NCBI RefSeq assembly: GCF_009906955.1
Contig: NZ_CP047656.1
Span: 1,116,001 to 1,180,000, forward strand
From: Paraglaciecola mesophila
GTDB lineage: Bacteria; Pseudomonadota; Gammaproteobacteria; Enterobacterales; Alteromonadaceae
DNA: 64,000 bases
Reading direction: 5' to 3'
The notes beneath the pieces are model-generated. The model saw only the letters and a list, made by a program, of their open reading frames with translations, did no database searches and was not told where the DNA came from. Positions 37,198 to 46,713 of this stretch are shown piece by piece. The position numbers were made by a program, and so were the translations under genes. Numbering within the stretch: the first letter of the stretch is position 1; every line of letters begins with the position of its first letter.

Positions 37198-38607
37198 ATG
37201 AATAGTGAAAATGCGTTATTACAATCTGACATCCTTGCGTACCTTGAGCAGCATGAAAAGAAAGACATGCTGCGTTTTTTAACCTGCGGTAGCGTAGATG
37301 ACGGTAAAAGTACCTTAATTGGTCGTTTATTACACGACTCGAAAATGATTTATGAAGATCAACTTGCAGCCATAACTAAAGACAGTAAAAAGTCTGGTAC
37401 CACTGGCGACAAAGTAGATTTAGCTTTATTGGTCGATGGCCTTGCCTCAGAGCGTGAGCAAGGGATCACGATAGATGTAGCCTACCGCTACTTCTCAACT
37501 GATAAACGCAAATTTATCATTGCTGACACCCCTGGACACGAGCAATATACTCGTAACATGGTAACAGGCGCTTCAACGTGCGACCTTGCGATCATATTAG
37601 TTGACGCCCGCGCTGGTGTTAAGACCCAAACTCGTCGACATTCATTTTTAGTATCATTACTCGGCATCAAACATGTCATTGTGGCGATAAACAAAATGGA
37701 TTTGATGGAATATAGCGAAGAAGTATACGAGAACATCAAAAAAGATTACTTGGTCTTTTCTAAGCAACTCGATATCCCAGATATTCAGTTCGTCCCTATC
37801 TCTGCCCTTGATGGTGATAACGTTGTTAATAAAAGCGAAAATACTCCTTGGTTTGAAGGGAGTACTTTGATGAAAACCTTGGAAAATATCGAAATCGGCA
37901 GTGATGCCAACGTCGATGATTTCCGTTTTCCTGTGCAGTATGTTAACCGCCCTAACCTTAACTTCCGCGGTTTTGCGGGTACTGTGGTGTCCGGCCAAAT
38001 CAAGAAAGGCGATAAGATCACTGCCCTTCCCTCAGGCAAACAATCTACCGTGCGCTCTATTGTCGGATTCGAAGGTGAGCAAGAAGTGGCACATACGCCG
38101 CTAACAACCACAATTACGCTTGAAGATGAAATTGATATTTCACGTGGTGATATGATTGTTAAGTCAGACAACTTACCTCTGCAAAGTAGCGCCTATGAAG
38201 TTAATTTAGTCTGGATGGACGAAAACCCTTTAATGCCGAACAAGCAGTATGGTTTCAAATTCGCCACTAAGTTTGTTCCTGGAAGTGTAACGAATATCGA
38301 TTATCAGATAGACGTTAACACTATGGAGCATAAAGAAGCGGTACGCCTCAATCTAAATGAAATTGGTGTGGGTAAAATTAAACTAACCCAATCTGTTGCA
38401 TGTGATCCATATACTAAGAACCGTGAAACCGGTGCGTTCATTATCATCGACCGTCTCACTAATAGCACAGTAGGTGCCGGTATGGTGATAGACACAACAC
38501 AAGAATCAAGCACAAAAGCCGAATTTTCGGAATTTGAACTTGAGTTTAACGCGCTAGTCAGAAAGCACTTCCCTCACTGGAATGCTACCGATATCACTAA
38601 GCTGTAG
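37198..38607 (+). CDS. cysN: Sulfate adenylyltransferase subunit 1 (GTPase)
   Basis: A 469-residue EF-Tu-like GTPase that drives APS synthesis by CysD. Motifs are GSVDDGKST at 31-39, [12 protein letters not shown] near 108 and NKMD near 163, followed by two beta-barrel domains. An in-frame start at 37189 would overlap cysQ, but the ATG at 37198, just after the cysQ stop, is the standard N-terminus. It is not fused to CysC. Confidence 0.96.
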   Translation: MNSENALLQSDILAYLEQHEKKDMLRFLTCGSVDDGKSTLIGRLLHDSKMIYEDQLAAITKDSKKSGTTGDKVDLALLVDGLASEREQGITIDVAYRYFSTDKRKFIIADTPGHEQYTRNMVTGASTCDLAIILVDARAGVKTQTRRHSFLVSLLGIKHVIVAINKMDLMEYSEEVYENIKKDYLVFSKQLDIPDIQFVPISALDGDNVVNKSENTPWFEGSTLMKTLENIEIGSDANVDDFRFPVQYVNRPNLNFRGFAGTVVSGQIKKGDKITALPSGKQSTVRSIVGFEGEQEVAHTPLTTTITLEDEIDISRGDMIVKSDNLPLQSSAYEVNLVWMDENPLMPNKQYGFKFATKFVPGSVTNIDYQIDVNTMEHKEAVRLNLNEIGVGKIKLTQSVACDPYTKNRETGAFIIIDRLTNSTVGAGMVIDTTQESSTKAEFSEFELEFNALVRKHFPHWNATDITKL

Positions 38608-38625
38608 GCGCAACGTCGATACTAT

Positions 38626-40353
38626 ATGGACATAAACCAGTTTCTGGTACTAGCAATTTTTACCGGTACATTAGCGGCGCTTATTCTGACGAATAAGCGC
38701 CCTTCTTCTATTTTTGCAGGTACATTGCTCGCTCTCTTATTGAGTCAACAACTTTCTCTTTCGAACATAGCAACTAATTTCACTAACCAAGGTTTAATTA
38801 CCTTGGTGCTCTTACTTATTGTCAGCACCGCCGTCGATAAGACCTCGTTGGTAAAACGTCTTGGTCGAACTTTGATAGTGGCAAACTTCAAGCACAGCTA
38901 TTGGCGCTTATTTGGGCTTACTTTTGTTTCTTCCGCTTTTTTAAACAATACTGCTGTGGTTGCTAGCCTAATTGGCCCGACAAAACAAAACCAATACCAT
39001 CCCGCTTCGCGGTTGCTGATCCCGCTTTCTTACGCAGCCATTTTAGGTGGTACGGTAACCTTGATTGGTACCTCAACAAACCTGATTGTGGATAGTTTTA
39101 TGCGTGAACATGGTCACGCTGGCTTTAACTTTTGGGATTTCACCCTATATGGCCTAATCGCTGGGCTCAGTTGTGGCTTGTTGATGTTTTTGCTCAGCCC
39201 TATGTTGCCTTCAATCGAAAATAAAAATCGCCAATACAACAGTTATTTTATCGAAGCCAAAGTAGAAGTGGACTCTGAGTTAATCGGTAAGAGCGTTGAA
39301 CAAAATCACTTGCGAAACCTACCGGATTTATTCTTGGTCGAAGTGGTTCGTAACGGTCAACTCATTAGCCCAGTTAACCCAGGCCTAGTCATACAACAAA
39401 ACGACAAATTGATTTTCTCTGGTGATATCCAAAAAGTGGATAACCTAAGCCACATTAGAGGTTTGGCTCTATTTGCTGAATCTAATGGATTACTACGTGA
39501 AAACCTCACAGAAGTGATTATTTCAAACCGCGCTCAGATTATTGGTAAAACCCTTAAAAGCGTCGGATTTAGGGCCTTATTTGATGCTGCGGTTGTAGCC
39601 ATTCGCCGGGATGGGGAAACACTGTCCGGTAAACTGGGGGAGATAAAACTTCAATCTGGTGACTTTTTGTTACTGGCCACTGGCCCTGACTTTGTTCAGC
39701 GTCAGAATTTAACTAAGAACTTCTTTATATTATCTGAGAAAAAGGTCGCTAAAAAGTTACTTAATAAACAAGAGTGGATAACCCTTGGTGGCTTTATTAT
39801 GACGATTGCGCTAGCTGCGGCGAACGTTGTTCCACTGGCCACTGGATTACTCTTTTTCCTAGCGGTGTTAGTGGCAACCCATGTTACTTCTATGAACGAA
39901 GTTAAACGACACTTGCCCTTAGAACTTATCATCGTCATTGTCGGCGCGCTAAGTCTCGCTAGTGCGCTTGAAGGCGCTGGTGTCATCACATTACTCACTA
40001 AGGTTCTGGAGCCTTATATGACAAGCTCAAGCCCATTTATCGCGCTTGTCATTATCTACCTTACTACCTTGCTATTAACTGAAGTTGTTACAAATAATGC
40101 CGCGGCAGCATTAATGTTCCCCTTTGCTTATGGCCTAGTAGAGAGTTTAGGTGTGCCATTAATGCCCTTTGCCTTAGCTGTCGCATTTGCCGCAAGCGCA
40201 AGCTTTATCTCACCTTACGGTTATCAAACAAATTTGCTGGTATTTAGTGCAAGCAATTATAAATTTAAACATTTTGTGAAATTTGGCCTGCCAATTTCAA
40301 TTTGTTATTCGGTGATCGTGTTATCTCTGTTGAAATACACGTATCAGCTCTAA
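38626..40353 (+). CDS. SLC13-family permease with TrkA-C domains, probable sulfate transporter
   Basis: A 575-residue permease with two groups of membrane helices (about 1-190 and 385-575) around a cytosolic section with two TrkA-C (RCK_C) domains (about 210-375). The DASS signatures FLNNTAVVASL and TVTLIGTSTNLIVDSF near 105-155, and TEVVTNNAAAALMFP near 485, are present. Such proteins carry sulfate in algae and bacteria, and its position 18 bp after cysN makes sulfate (or thiosulfate) uptake the best inference. It may replace the ABC transporter CysPTWA. Confidence 0.88.
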   Translation: MDINQFLVLAIFTGTLAALILTNKRPSSIFAGTLLALLLSQQLSLSNIATNFTNQGLITLVLLLIVSTAVDKTSLVKRLGRTLIVANFKHSYWRLFGLTFVSSAFLNNTAVVASLIGPTKQNQYHPASRLLIPLSYAAILGGTVTLIGTSTNLIVDSFMREHGHAGFNFWDFTLYGLIAGLSCGLLMFLLSPMLPSIENKNRQYNSYFIEAKVEVDSELIGKSVEQNHLRNLPDLFLVEVVRNGQLISPVNPGLVIQQNDKLIFSGDIQKVDNLSHIRGLALFAESNGLLRENLTEVIISNRAQIIGKTLKSVGFRALFDAAVVAIRRDGETLSGKLGEIKLQSGDFLLLATGPDFVQRQNLTKNFFILSEKKVAKKLLNKQEWITLGGFIMTIALAAANVVPLATGLLFFLAVLVATHVTSMNEVKRHLPLELIIVIVGALSLASALEGAGVITLLTKVLEPYMTSSSPFIALVIIYLTTLLLTEVVTNNAAAALMFPFAYGLVESLGVPLMPFALAVAFAASASFISPYGYQTNLLVFSASNYKFKHFVKFGLPISICYSVIVLSLLKYTYQL

Positions 40354-40421
40354 TGCTGTGAAGAGCTTCTATTATTTAGGGACTCACACATCTGAAAAAT
40401 AGTGAATGATTTAGTTAAAAT

Positions 40422-40455
40422 AAAAAGACGAGAGCATAACGACTCTCGTCTTTTT
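40422..40455. terminator. Bidirectional terminator between permease and rluF
   Basis: AAAAAGACGAGAG (40422-40434) and CTCTCGTCTTTTT (40443-40455) form a 13-bp stem with an 8-nt loop; the A/T ends give U-runs in both directions. It lies between convergent genes and should serve both. Confidence 0.92.
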
Positions 40456-40468
40456 CTATGGGTATTTA

Positions 40469-41377
40469 TTATTTTTTCTGGGAGCGAGGTTTAGCTGACG
40501 TAGCATGATTTCTCACTTGGCTTCGCGCTGGTCCTTTACCTGACTTCAACCCACGATTACCACTTCGTTTTGCAATATGACTTGTGCGCGTATCTGATAC
40601 GCTTGTATCTGCTTTGTGGTTAGCTCCGTCGGCGGTTTTCGTCGAGCCGGCCACTGCCCTGTTGATTTCCTGCATTTCGTCTGGCGTTAAATTGCGCCAC
40701 TGTCCTACCTTCAACCCTGCCAAACGAATGGACATGATGCGACTGCGCTTTAGCTTAGTCACGCCATAGCCTAAATACTCACACATACGGCGAATTTGAC
40801 GATTTAAACCTTGCGTTAAGATAATTCGAAATACGAACTTACTTTGCATAGTTACCGTACAGGGTTTGGTGACAGTGTCGAGTATGGGCACACCAGCGGC
40901 CATAGCCTGTATAAAGCGCTCTGTAATTGGCCTATCCACCGTCACTATGTATTCTTTGTCATGGGCGTTTTCAGCACGCAGAATTTTATTGACTATGTCC
41001 CCATCGCTGGTCAAAAAGATCAACCCTTCAGAGGGTTTGTCTAAGCGCCCAATAGGAAAAATACGCTCCCGATGGCCAATCGCATCAATAATATTACCCT
41101 TAACATGGCGCTCTGTGGTGCAGGTGATCCCTACCGGTTTGTGATAAGCCAAGTAGACTCTGTCTGACTTATTTTCAGCACTTGCTTTAACCAAGTTACC
41201 ATCCACACGTACTTCATCACCTGGCAACACCTTAGTGCCTAATTCGGGAATAGCACCATTGATAGTCACCCGGTTGCTGTCAATTAATTTATCTGCTTCT
41301 CTGCGAGAGCAAAAACCAGAATCACTGATGAACTTGTTCAAACGAATGCTGGAAGCGGTTGTATTCGAAGTATTCAA
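40469..41377 (-). CDS. rluF: 23S rRNA pseudouridine synthase RluF
   Basis: A 302-residue RsuA/RluB-family enzyme. An S4 RNA-binding domain (about 11-60, LNKFISDSGFCSRREADKLI) precedes the catalytic domain with Asp113 in GRLDKPSEGL and GLNRQIRRMCEYLGYGV, typical of RluF, which modifies U2604 of 23S rRNA. The C-terminal 60 residues are basic and low in complexity. It follows the DUF349 gene on the same strand after 81 bp. Confidence 0.92.
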   Translation of the reverse strand: MNTSNTTASSIRLNKFISDSGFCSRREADKLIDSNRVTINGAIPELGTKVLPGDEVRVDGNLVKASAENKSDRVYLAYHKPVGITCTTERHVKGNIIDAIGHRERIFPIGRLDKPSEGLIFLTSDGDIVNKILRAENAHDKEYIVTVDRPITERFIQAMAAGVPILDTVTKPCTVTMQSKFVFRIILTQGLNRQIRRMCEYLGYGVTKLKRSRIMSIRLAGLKVGQWRNLTPDEMQEINRAVAGSTKTADGANHKADTSVSDTRTSHIAKRSGNRGLKSGKGPARSQVRNHATSAKPRSQKK

Positions 41378-41404
41378 TTTATTTCACTATATGTTGGTTA
41401 ATGC

Positions 41405-41437
41405 CATCCGTTTCGCCCTAGCTAGGCAAAACGGATG
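41405..41437. repeat. Inverted repeat between the DUF349 gene and rluF
   Basis: CATCCGTTTCGCC (41405-41417) pairs with GGCAAAACGGATG (41425-41437) at 12 of 13 positions, around a 7-nt loop. No T-run follows in either direction. It may be a partial terminator, lowering read-through from the DUF349 operon into rluF. Confidence 0.5.
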
Positions 41438-41458
41438 TAAAACCTTAAAAAAGCTAAG

Positions 41459-44257
41459 TTACGCAAAGCATCGTTGGGCACGGGTTAATAATACCTGCTC
41501 TTGCTGAGCAACAGGACCATGTTGTATCCAACGTTTTAACAAGGACGTCTTATCATACTCAACGCCTTGTTGCAGTTTATCAGCCATCAATTGCAACTGT
41601 ATTTCTTTGCGTAATGAGTCGTCTGTCTGAGGAGATGGAATATCGCTTACGATCTCTAGCATCAATGTTAAATTAAGACGCGGCACGTCATGCTGCACCA
41701 GCGCCTTAAACGATTGCTGCCATTGGCTAGGTAAGCTTTCTATTTCTTCAGGTAAAGCGGGCGTTTCCCAGCGTTTCAACACGTCAAACACCTTGCTAAA
41801 ACTTTGTGTCTTCGCTTGTAACTCTAAGCTAGCGCGTTTTGCTTGACGTTCCTCACTCAAACCAGTTAAGCGTCGATACAAGCCAGAGCTTAGTCCTTTA
41901 GGTAACGCTGATAATTGTGCTTCTAACTCAGCTTCAGCAGCGCGTGTTTCATCCAGTTCACTGATGCTCTGTGCAGCATTGATTGACTGCTGCATATTTG
42001 CCATTAACCCATTAACGGCAGAAACATGGGCATCATTGGCTTGCTTCTGCTGTTGATTGTGTGCTTTGCGTTTCGCAAACACAACATCGTTAGCTTCACG
42101 AAACTGATTCCACAGCAGGTTTTCAGACTTACGTTGTACCTGCCCTACTTGCTTCCATTTATCCTGTAACACCTTGGCCTGGTCAATAGCTTGCGCGACA
42201 TCCTCTACTGAGCTTAACGATTGCGCTTGAGTAATCAATGCCTGCTTTTGGGCAGCGTTTTCATTGAAATACGCCTCAATTTTCTTCTTAAAAGGGGCCA
42301 ATACTTTGCGGTATGCATCGTTAATTTCGGTTTTAACAGTGAAATCTACATCGCCAATTTTTTGCCATTTTTGTTGTAGCTGTTGAACCACTTTACTCAG
42401 CTCACTTTCGTCTAAATTTTGCTCTGCTAAGTCAGTAATCTCAACGATTAACGCTTGTTTTTGCACTAGGTTGCTCTCTCGTTGAGCTTGTTGCTTTTCG
42501 AAATGCTGCCGACAAGGTGCAAACGCTTGTTCGATCAATGTGTCAAAGTCACCATTTAATGCATCATCCTCAGGGGTGTTTAACACCCCTAAGCTATTCC
42601 AACGTCGGCGTAACTCTTTGACGCGTTCTGCGCGAAGTGACACTGACAGGTTTGCTTCTACTAACGTTTGCGCCTCTTTAATTAAGGCGGGTTTTCGTGG
42701 CATAGCAATATAGGCTTGCAACGACTTCAACTCTTCAACTTTGCTACTAATCTGCTCATACGTACGTTCGTTACGCTTTTTCTCTTGCTCGGGCAAGGCA
42801 TCAAACCATTTACTCACCTTAGCAAACAACCCTATCGCCGCTTTGTACTTACCTTGCTCAATAAGTACATCGATGGCTTTGGCTTTGCTGCGAATACGAC
42901 TGACCTCTTTTGAGATGCCAACAGTCAGAGACTTAATAGCGCTTTGCCACGTTTTCTGCAAAGCTCCAAATTGTTGATCTAGTGCTTTGGGCCAGCTGTC
43001 CTGATACGACTCCCTTAATTTACGCCATTGACCTTGCTTTTCTTTGAGCATATTTTGCGCGTGTTGCACGTCAATCGCTTGCTCAGGGACTGCCATTTTT
43101 GCAAATTCCGTGATTAAGGCGTCGGCTTGTTTCAGCGAGTCTTGAAATGCGGGTAGGTGATTGAAGGTATGTTGGCGCTTTTGCAATGTAACAAGCAGCG
43201 AGTTAAATTCTGCCTTTTGTGCTGCCATACCCACTGAATCAGCGTCCCGCATTAAGTTTTCAATTCGGCCAGTGCGGTTTTGAATCTCTGTTTGCGCTTG
43301 CTCTGTTTGTGCCAGGGTAATACTAGAAATATCCCCAGCAAGCATATCAGACAACCAAACCTGCATGGCTTGGGTATCGGCTGTAGCATGTTGTACAGCG
43401 TCTGCTATGTGACGTTTCTTTTGCTCTGCTTGGTATAGTGGTGCCAGCTCTGCGTCTAAAATGTCTAACTTGCTACTAAGCTCATCAAATTTTGTTATAA
43501 ACTCGTCGCGTTTATCGGCTGAAAGACAATCAAATTGCGCTGAATATTGGGCATATTCTTCGTTTAATTTACTGCGTGTGTCCAGTAATTTAGCATAATC
43601 GCGCTGTTCTCTAAGGGCCAACAAACGCGATAACACAAGGCGAGTGCTCTTTTCTACGGCAACAGGCTGTGCTTTGGCAAATTCTATTTGCTCAAGTTTG
43701 TCTTTTGCTAAAGACTTAATTTGCTCACCAGTGGCCTTTTTAATGATTTTTTGCAAGCTTGCTGGACTATCAGCGTATACCAGCAGAGCCTGTTGCAAAT
43801 CATTATCTTGGCTCGCTAATAATATAGGTAATGCTAATTGCGGCTTGTTCAACACAGACAAAATATGCAGCACTAATTTCGGCTCTTGTTGCACCCAAGG
43901 CTGTTTAATCAAGCGCTCTAATAACTTATTGTTTTTGCATTCATATGCAAACTCACGCTTTTGTTGTTGGCTCAACATACTTTCATCATCGCCAAATAAG
44001 GTACTTTCAACCATTTGCTGAGCACGCTTTAAGACGCGTTCGCTTTTGGCAATTTCAGACATTTTATACCAAAGTACGAAACTGTTTAGTTTGCTCAAGG
44101 CAGCTAAACTAACGTTTACATCTTCGTCATTAAAAGCCAGTTCATGTAAAATCGACTTTTGTTCTGGCTCCTCACCAGACAAAGAATCAATCGCAGCAAT
44201 ACGCACCGCCGGTTTAGGATCTTGGTGCTTAGGGCGAAACAGTTTTTTAAATATCAT
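41459..44257 (-). CDS. Large DUF349 repeat protein
   Basis: A 932-residue, almost wholly helical, Gln/Lys/Glu-rich protein with several DUF349 repeats, recognised by patterns such as LRRRWNSLG, QQKWQKIGDVDF, and LQDKWKQVGQVQRKSENLLWNQFREANDV. The N-terminal 90 residues resemble HEAT-like repeats. No membrane segment or catalytic motif is seen. The family is widespread in marine gammaproteobacteria, and its function is unknown. Its start overlaps yeaC by 11 nt, so it is the last gene of a zinc-ribbon/yeaC/DUF349 operon. Confidence 0.88.
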   Translation of the reverse strand: MIFKKLFRPKHQDPKPAVRIAAIDSLSGEEPEQKSILHELAFNDEDVNVSLAALSKLNSFVLWYKMSEIAKSERVLKRAQQMVESTLFGDDESMLSQQQKREFAYECKNNKLLERLIKQPWVQQEPKLVLHILSVLNKPQLALPILLASQDNDLQQALLVYADSPASLQKIIKKATGEQIKSLAKDKLEQIEFAKAQPVAVEKSTRLVLSRLLALREQRDYAKLLDTRSKLNEEYAQYSAQFDCLSADKRDEFITKFDELSSKLDILDAELAPLYQAEQKKRHIADAVQHATADTQAMQVWLSDMLAGDISSITLAQTEQAQTEIQNRTGRIENLMRDADSVGMAAQKAEFNSLLVTLQKRQHTFNHLPAFQDSLKQADALITEFAKMAVPEQAIDVQHAQNMLKEKQGQWRKLRESYQDSWPKALDQQFGALQKTWQSAIKSLTVGISKEVSRIRSKAKAIDVLIEQGKYKAAIGLFAKVSKWFDALPEQEKKRNERTYEQISSKVEELKSLQAYIAMPRKPALIKEAQTLVEANLSVSLRAERVKELRRRWNSLGVLNTPEDDALNGDFDTLIEQAFAPCRQHFEKQQAQRESNLVQKQALIVEITDLAEQNLDESELSKVVQQLQQKWQKIGDVDFTVKTEINDAYRKVLAPFKKKIEAYFNENAAQKQALITQAQSLSSVEDVAQAIDQAKVLQDKWKQVGQVQRKSENLLWNQFREANDVVFAKRKAHNQQQKQANDAHVSAVNGLMANMQQSINAAQSISELDETRAAEAELEAQLSALPKGLSSGLYRRLTGLSEERQAKRASLELQAKTQSFSKVFDVLKRWETPALPEEIESLPSQWQQSFKALVQHDVPRLNLTLMLEIVSDIPSPQTDDSLRKEIQLQLMADKLQQGVEYDKTSLLKRWIQHGPVAQQEQVLLTRAQRCFA

Positions 44258-44528
44258 TTTCGGTAAACCGCGCTATGGTGTTTATGTCATTGAGCTCTTG
44301 CTTGAATTGCTGGCGACTTTTTTGCACTATTTCACCGCTTGCACCGACCGTCATATGCTGATCAGATTTCAGCACTTTCGCTTGATATAACATCACAGCT
44401 TGCATGGTTGTTTCGCGCTGTGCTTCAGTTAATCGGTTGCCATCCAACCATTTACCCGTTTCAACCGCTTGCAATAATTTTTGATAAACCTCTGGGGTCA
44501 TCGATTTAAGTAACATTTCTGGGTTCAT
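44247..44528 (-). CDS. yeaC: YeaC family protein (DUF1315)
   Basis: A 93-residue protein that lines up with E. coli YeaC: SMTPEVYQKLLQAVETGKW, then LTEAQRETTMQAVMLYQAK and GEIVQKSRQQFKQEL. The function is unknown. It overlaps the zinc-ribbon gene by one base (TAATG) and the DUF349 gene by 11 bases, showing translational coupling in a three-gene operon. Confidence 0.88.
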   Translation of the reverse strand: MNPEMLLKSMTPEVYQKLLQAVETGKWLDGNRLTEAQRETTMQAVMLYQAKVLKSDQHMTVGASGEIVQKSRQQFKQELNDINTIARFTENDI

Positions 44529-44854
44529 TAATTAGACTTCTTGACAAAAACGAGACGCACACGATTAACGATGTACCAAACAAAGCCAATGACCGCCACG
44601 CCCACAGCAATATTGTATTGCAATTCACCTGGAACAGCCCCGCCCCAATACATAAAGCCAAACCCTGATACAAACATAAGCATGGCTATCATTGATTGGG
44701 TTTGAATTTTTTGTGACTTCAAATATTTCTGTAAATTGCGTTTACGAGCAATATCCTCTTCACTTGCGTGGCCTAAAGCAAACCCACAATGGTTACATTC
44801 TTCGGCTTTATCAGAGACTTTTTTATTGCACGATGGGCAATCAATTAATGCCAT
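44528..44854 (-). CDS. Zinc-ribbon membrane protein
   Basis: A 108-residue protein. Cys6, Cys9, Cys20 and Cys23 (CPSC...CNHC) form an N-terminal zinc ribbon, followed by a basic linker and two membrane helices (about 53-70 and 77-100). GGAG lies 7 nt before the ATG. It is the first gene of the operon with yeaC and DUF349. Function unknown. Confidence 0.85.
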   Translation of the reverse strand: MALIDCPSCNKKVSDKAEECNHCGFALGHASEEDIARKRNLQKYLKSQKIQTQSMIAMLMFVSGFGFMYWGGAVPGELQYNIAVGVAVIGFVWYIVNRVRLVFVKKSN

Positions 44855-44905
44855 TATTCACTCCACTACTTTACGGTTAACTATTTGACCTTAACATTAG
44901 ATCGC

Positions 44906-44929
44906 AAAAGCGCGGTCAATGCCGCGCTT
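44906..44929 (-). terminator. Terminator of the AGCS symporter gene
   Basis: AAGCGCGG (44908-44915) and CCGCGCTT (44922-44929) form an 8-bp GC-rich stem with a 6-nt loop. Read on the minus strand it ends in four T. It lies about 20 bp after the symporter stop. Confidence 0.65.
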
Positions 44930-44947
44930 GTTGCACTATCACACTGA

Positions 44948-46621
44948 TTACGATTTATGTTCTTTCTTAAAATCATCCCAGTATTGATTGACTGACTCTT
45001 TCATTTCTTTACGTAACAAGAATATGCCTAGTAAGTTAGGTAACGTCATTACGACGATAGCGACGGCAGAAAGTGTCCATACCAAGGTGGTATCCGATAC
45101 AGCCGCCCATACAAAGGCGAAAACGTACACCACTCGATATGGCATGACTGAACGTGGTCCCAATAAATAGGTCATCGCGCGATCACCATAATAGGACCAC
45201 GCTATCGCCGTTGAAAACGCGAACAATAACAAGCCAATCGATACAATGAATTTTCCTGATTCTCCAAAGAACCCTTTGGTGAATGCCAGAGCGGTAAGAC
45301 TCGCTGAATGGATCAGCGACTTACCCGAGACGACTATGTTGTCTTTAATCAGGCCACCATCAACGACTTTTAATTTACCAGTAAATAAATCTTCATCTTC
45401 ACCGAAAGTAAATTTAACCTCTTCCGCCACAGAGCGCGCATTCAATAACGTATAGCCACTGCTGATTGACTTACCATTAACGATTTGAATTTCGCCATTA
45501 AATGGTGTGATGCTAGCAGTATCAAGATCATTGATATACGCATACAAGGCTTGGCGATCACTCTCATCTGTGTCGGTGTAAGTGCCAGCAACTATCATCA
45601 TGTCACTACGGTCAAAAACATTTTGATGCTTTTCTTTCCACACCCCTGACGACAAAATAACCAAACCTGTGATAGTACAAATAATAATGGTATCAATGAA
45701 AGGTTCTAAAATAGACACCATACCTTCAGAAACCGGCTCATCCGTTTTTGCCGCTGCGTGAGCAATAGGTGCTGAACCTTGACCCGCCTCATTCGAGAAT
45801 AAACCTCGGTTTACTCCCCGGTTAAAAGCGTAGGCGATTGTTGCGCCTAAAAAGCCCCCGGTCGCGGCAGAGCCGGTAAACACATCACCGATAACCGCCG
45901 CAAAAGCAGGTCCAATATTTTCAAGGTTTGCGAAGATAACCGCCATAGCGCCCACCAAGTAAATCAATGCCATTAAAGGTACGATTTTAGAAGTGACCGC
46001 AGCGATACGCGTGATACCGCCTAAAATAACTAAACCAAGCAATACACCTAAGATGCTTCCTACCACTAACGGGTCGAAACCAAAAGTTGACTCGATACTC
46101 GCCGCAATATTATTACTTTGAGGAAGATTTCCCGTGCCAAAAGAACTGATCACCGTAGCAATCGCGAACGCGACAGCCAGCCATTTCATATTTAAGCGTC
46201 TGTCCATGTAGTACATGGGGCCACCAGCCATCGTTCCATCAGCTGTTTTAACCCGATATTTATGAGATAAGGTCACCTCAACAAACTTTGTTGTCATACC
46301 GAAGAACGCGGTCGCCCACATCCAAAAAAGCGCTGCTGGGCCACCTAAGAAAATAGCAAACGCCACGCCGCCAATATTTCCCGTTCCAACGGTACCTGAT
46401 AAGGCAGTGGTTAATGCCCGAAAATGCGTGGTATCCCCTTCAGAGCTCTTTTTATCGTATTTACCCGTTACCACTTGCCAAGCATGCTTAAAAAAACGCA
46501 CTTGCGGGAATTTAAGGTAAATTGTAAAAAACAAACCTGTTCCTAATAGCACATAAGGAAACCACCAAGCGCCCCCAAGCATTCCATCTAACATTTTTAA
46601 TAAATCATGAAAGCCTTCCAC
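44948..46621 (-). CDS. Sodium:alanine/glycine symporter (AGCS family) with a long loop insertion
   Basis: A 557-residue amino acid carrier with the AGCS signatures [17 protein letters not shown] near 72-88 and [14 protein letters not shown] near 273-286. AGCS proteins are usually 450-500 residues; here an extra hydrophilic segment (about 335-440, rich in Asp, Thr and Ser) interrupts the membrane helices and probably lies outside the membrane. The start is GTG with AGGGGA 6 nt upstream. It follows an M14 peptidase gene by 92 bp on the same strand, which suggests peptide breakdown followed by uptake or handling of the released amino acids. Confidence 0.9.
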   Translation of the reverse strand: MEGFHDLLKMLDGMLGGAWWFPYVLLGTGLFFTIYLKFPQVRFFKHAWQVVTGKYDKKSSEGDTTHFRALTTALSGTVGTGNIGGVAFAIFLGGPAALFWMWATAFFGMTTKFVEVTLSHKYRVKTADGTMAGGPMYYMDRRLNMKWLAVAFAIATVISSFGTGNLPQSNNIAASIESTFGFDPLVVGSILGVLLGLVILGGITRIAAVTSKIVPLMALIYLVGAMAVIFANLENIGPAFAAVIGDVFTGSAATGGFLGATIAYAFNRGVNRGLFSNEAGQGSAPIAHAAAKTDEPVSEGMVSILEPFIDTIIICTITGLVILSSGVWKEKHQNVFDRSDMMIVAGTYTDTDESDRQALYAYINDLDTASITPFNGEIQIVNGKSISSGYTLLNARSVAEEVKFTFGEDEDLFTGKLKVVDGGLIKDNIVVSGKSLIHSASLTALAFTKGFFGESGKFIVSIGLLLFAFSTAIAWSYYGDRAMTYLLGPRSVMPYRVVYVFAFVWAAVSDTTLVWTLSAVAIVVMTLPNLLGIFLLRKEMKESVNQYWDDFKKEHKS

Positions 46622-46713
46622 ACTGTTCCCCTTACTTTTTGTTTTTAATCGTTATTGTTTTATTATTGAGATTGTATTTTTTAGTTGGATCATGAAGCTT
46701 ACAGATACACTGA

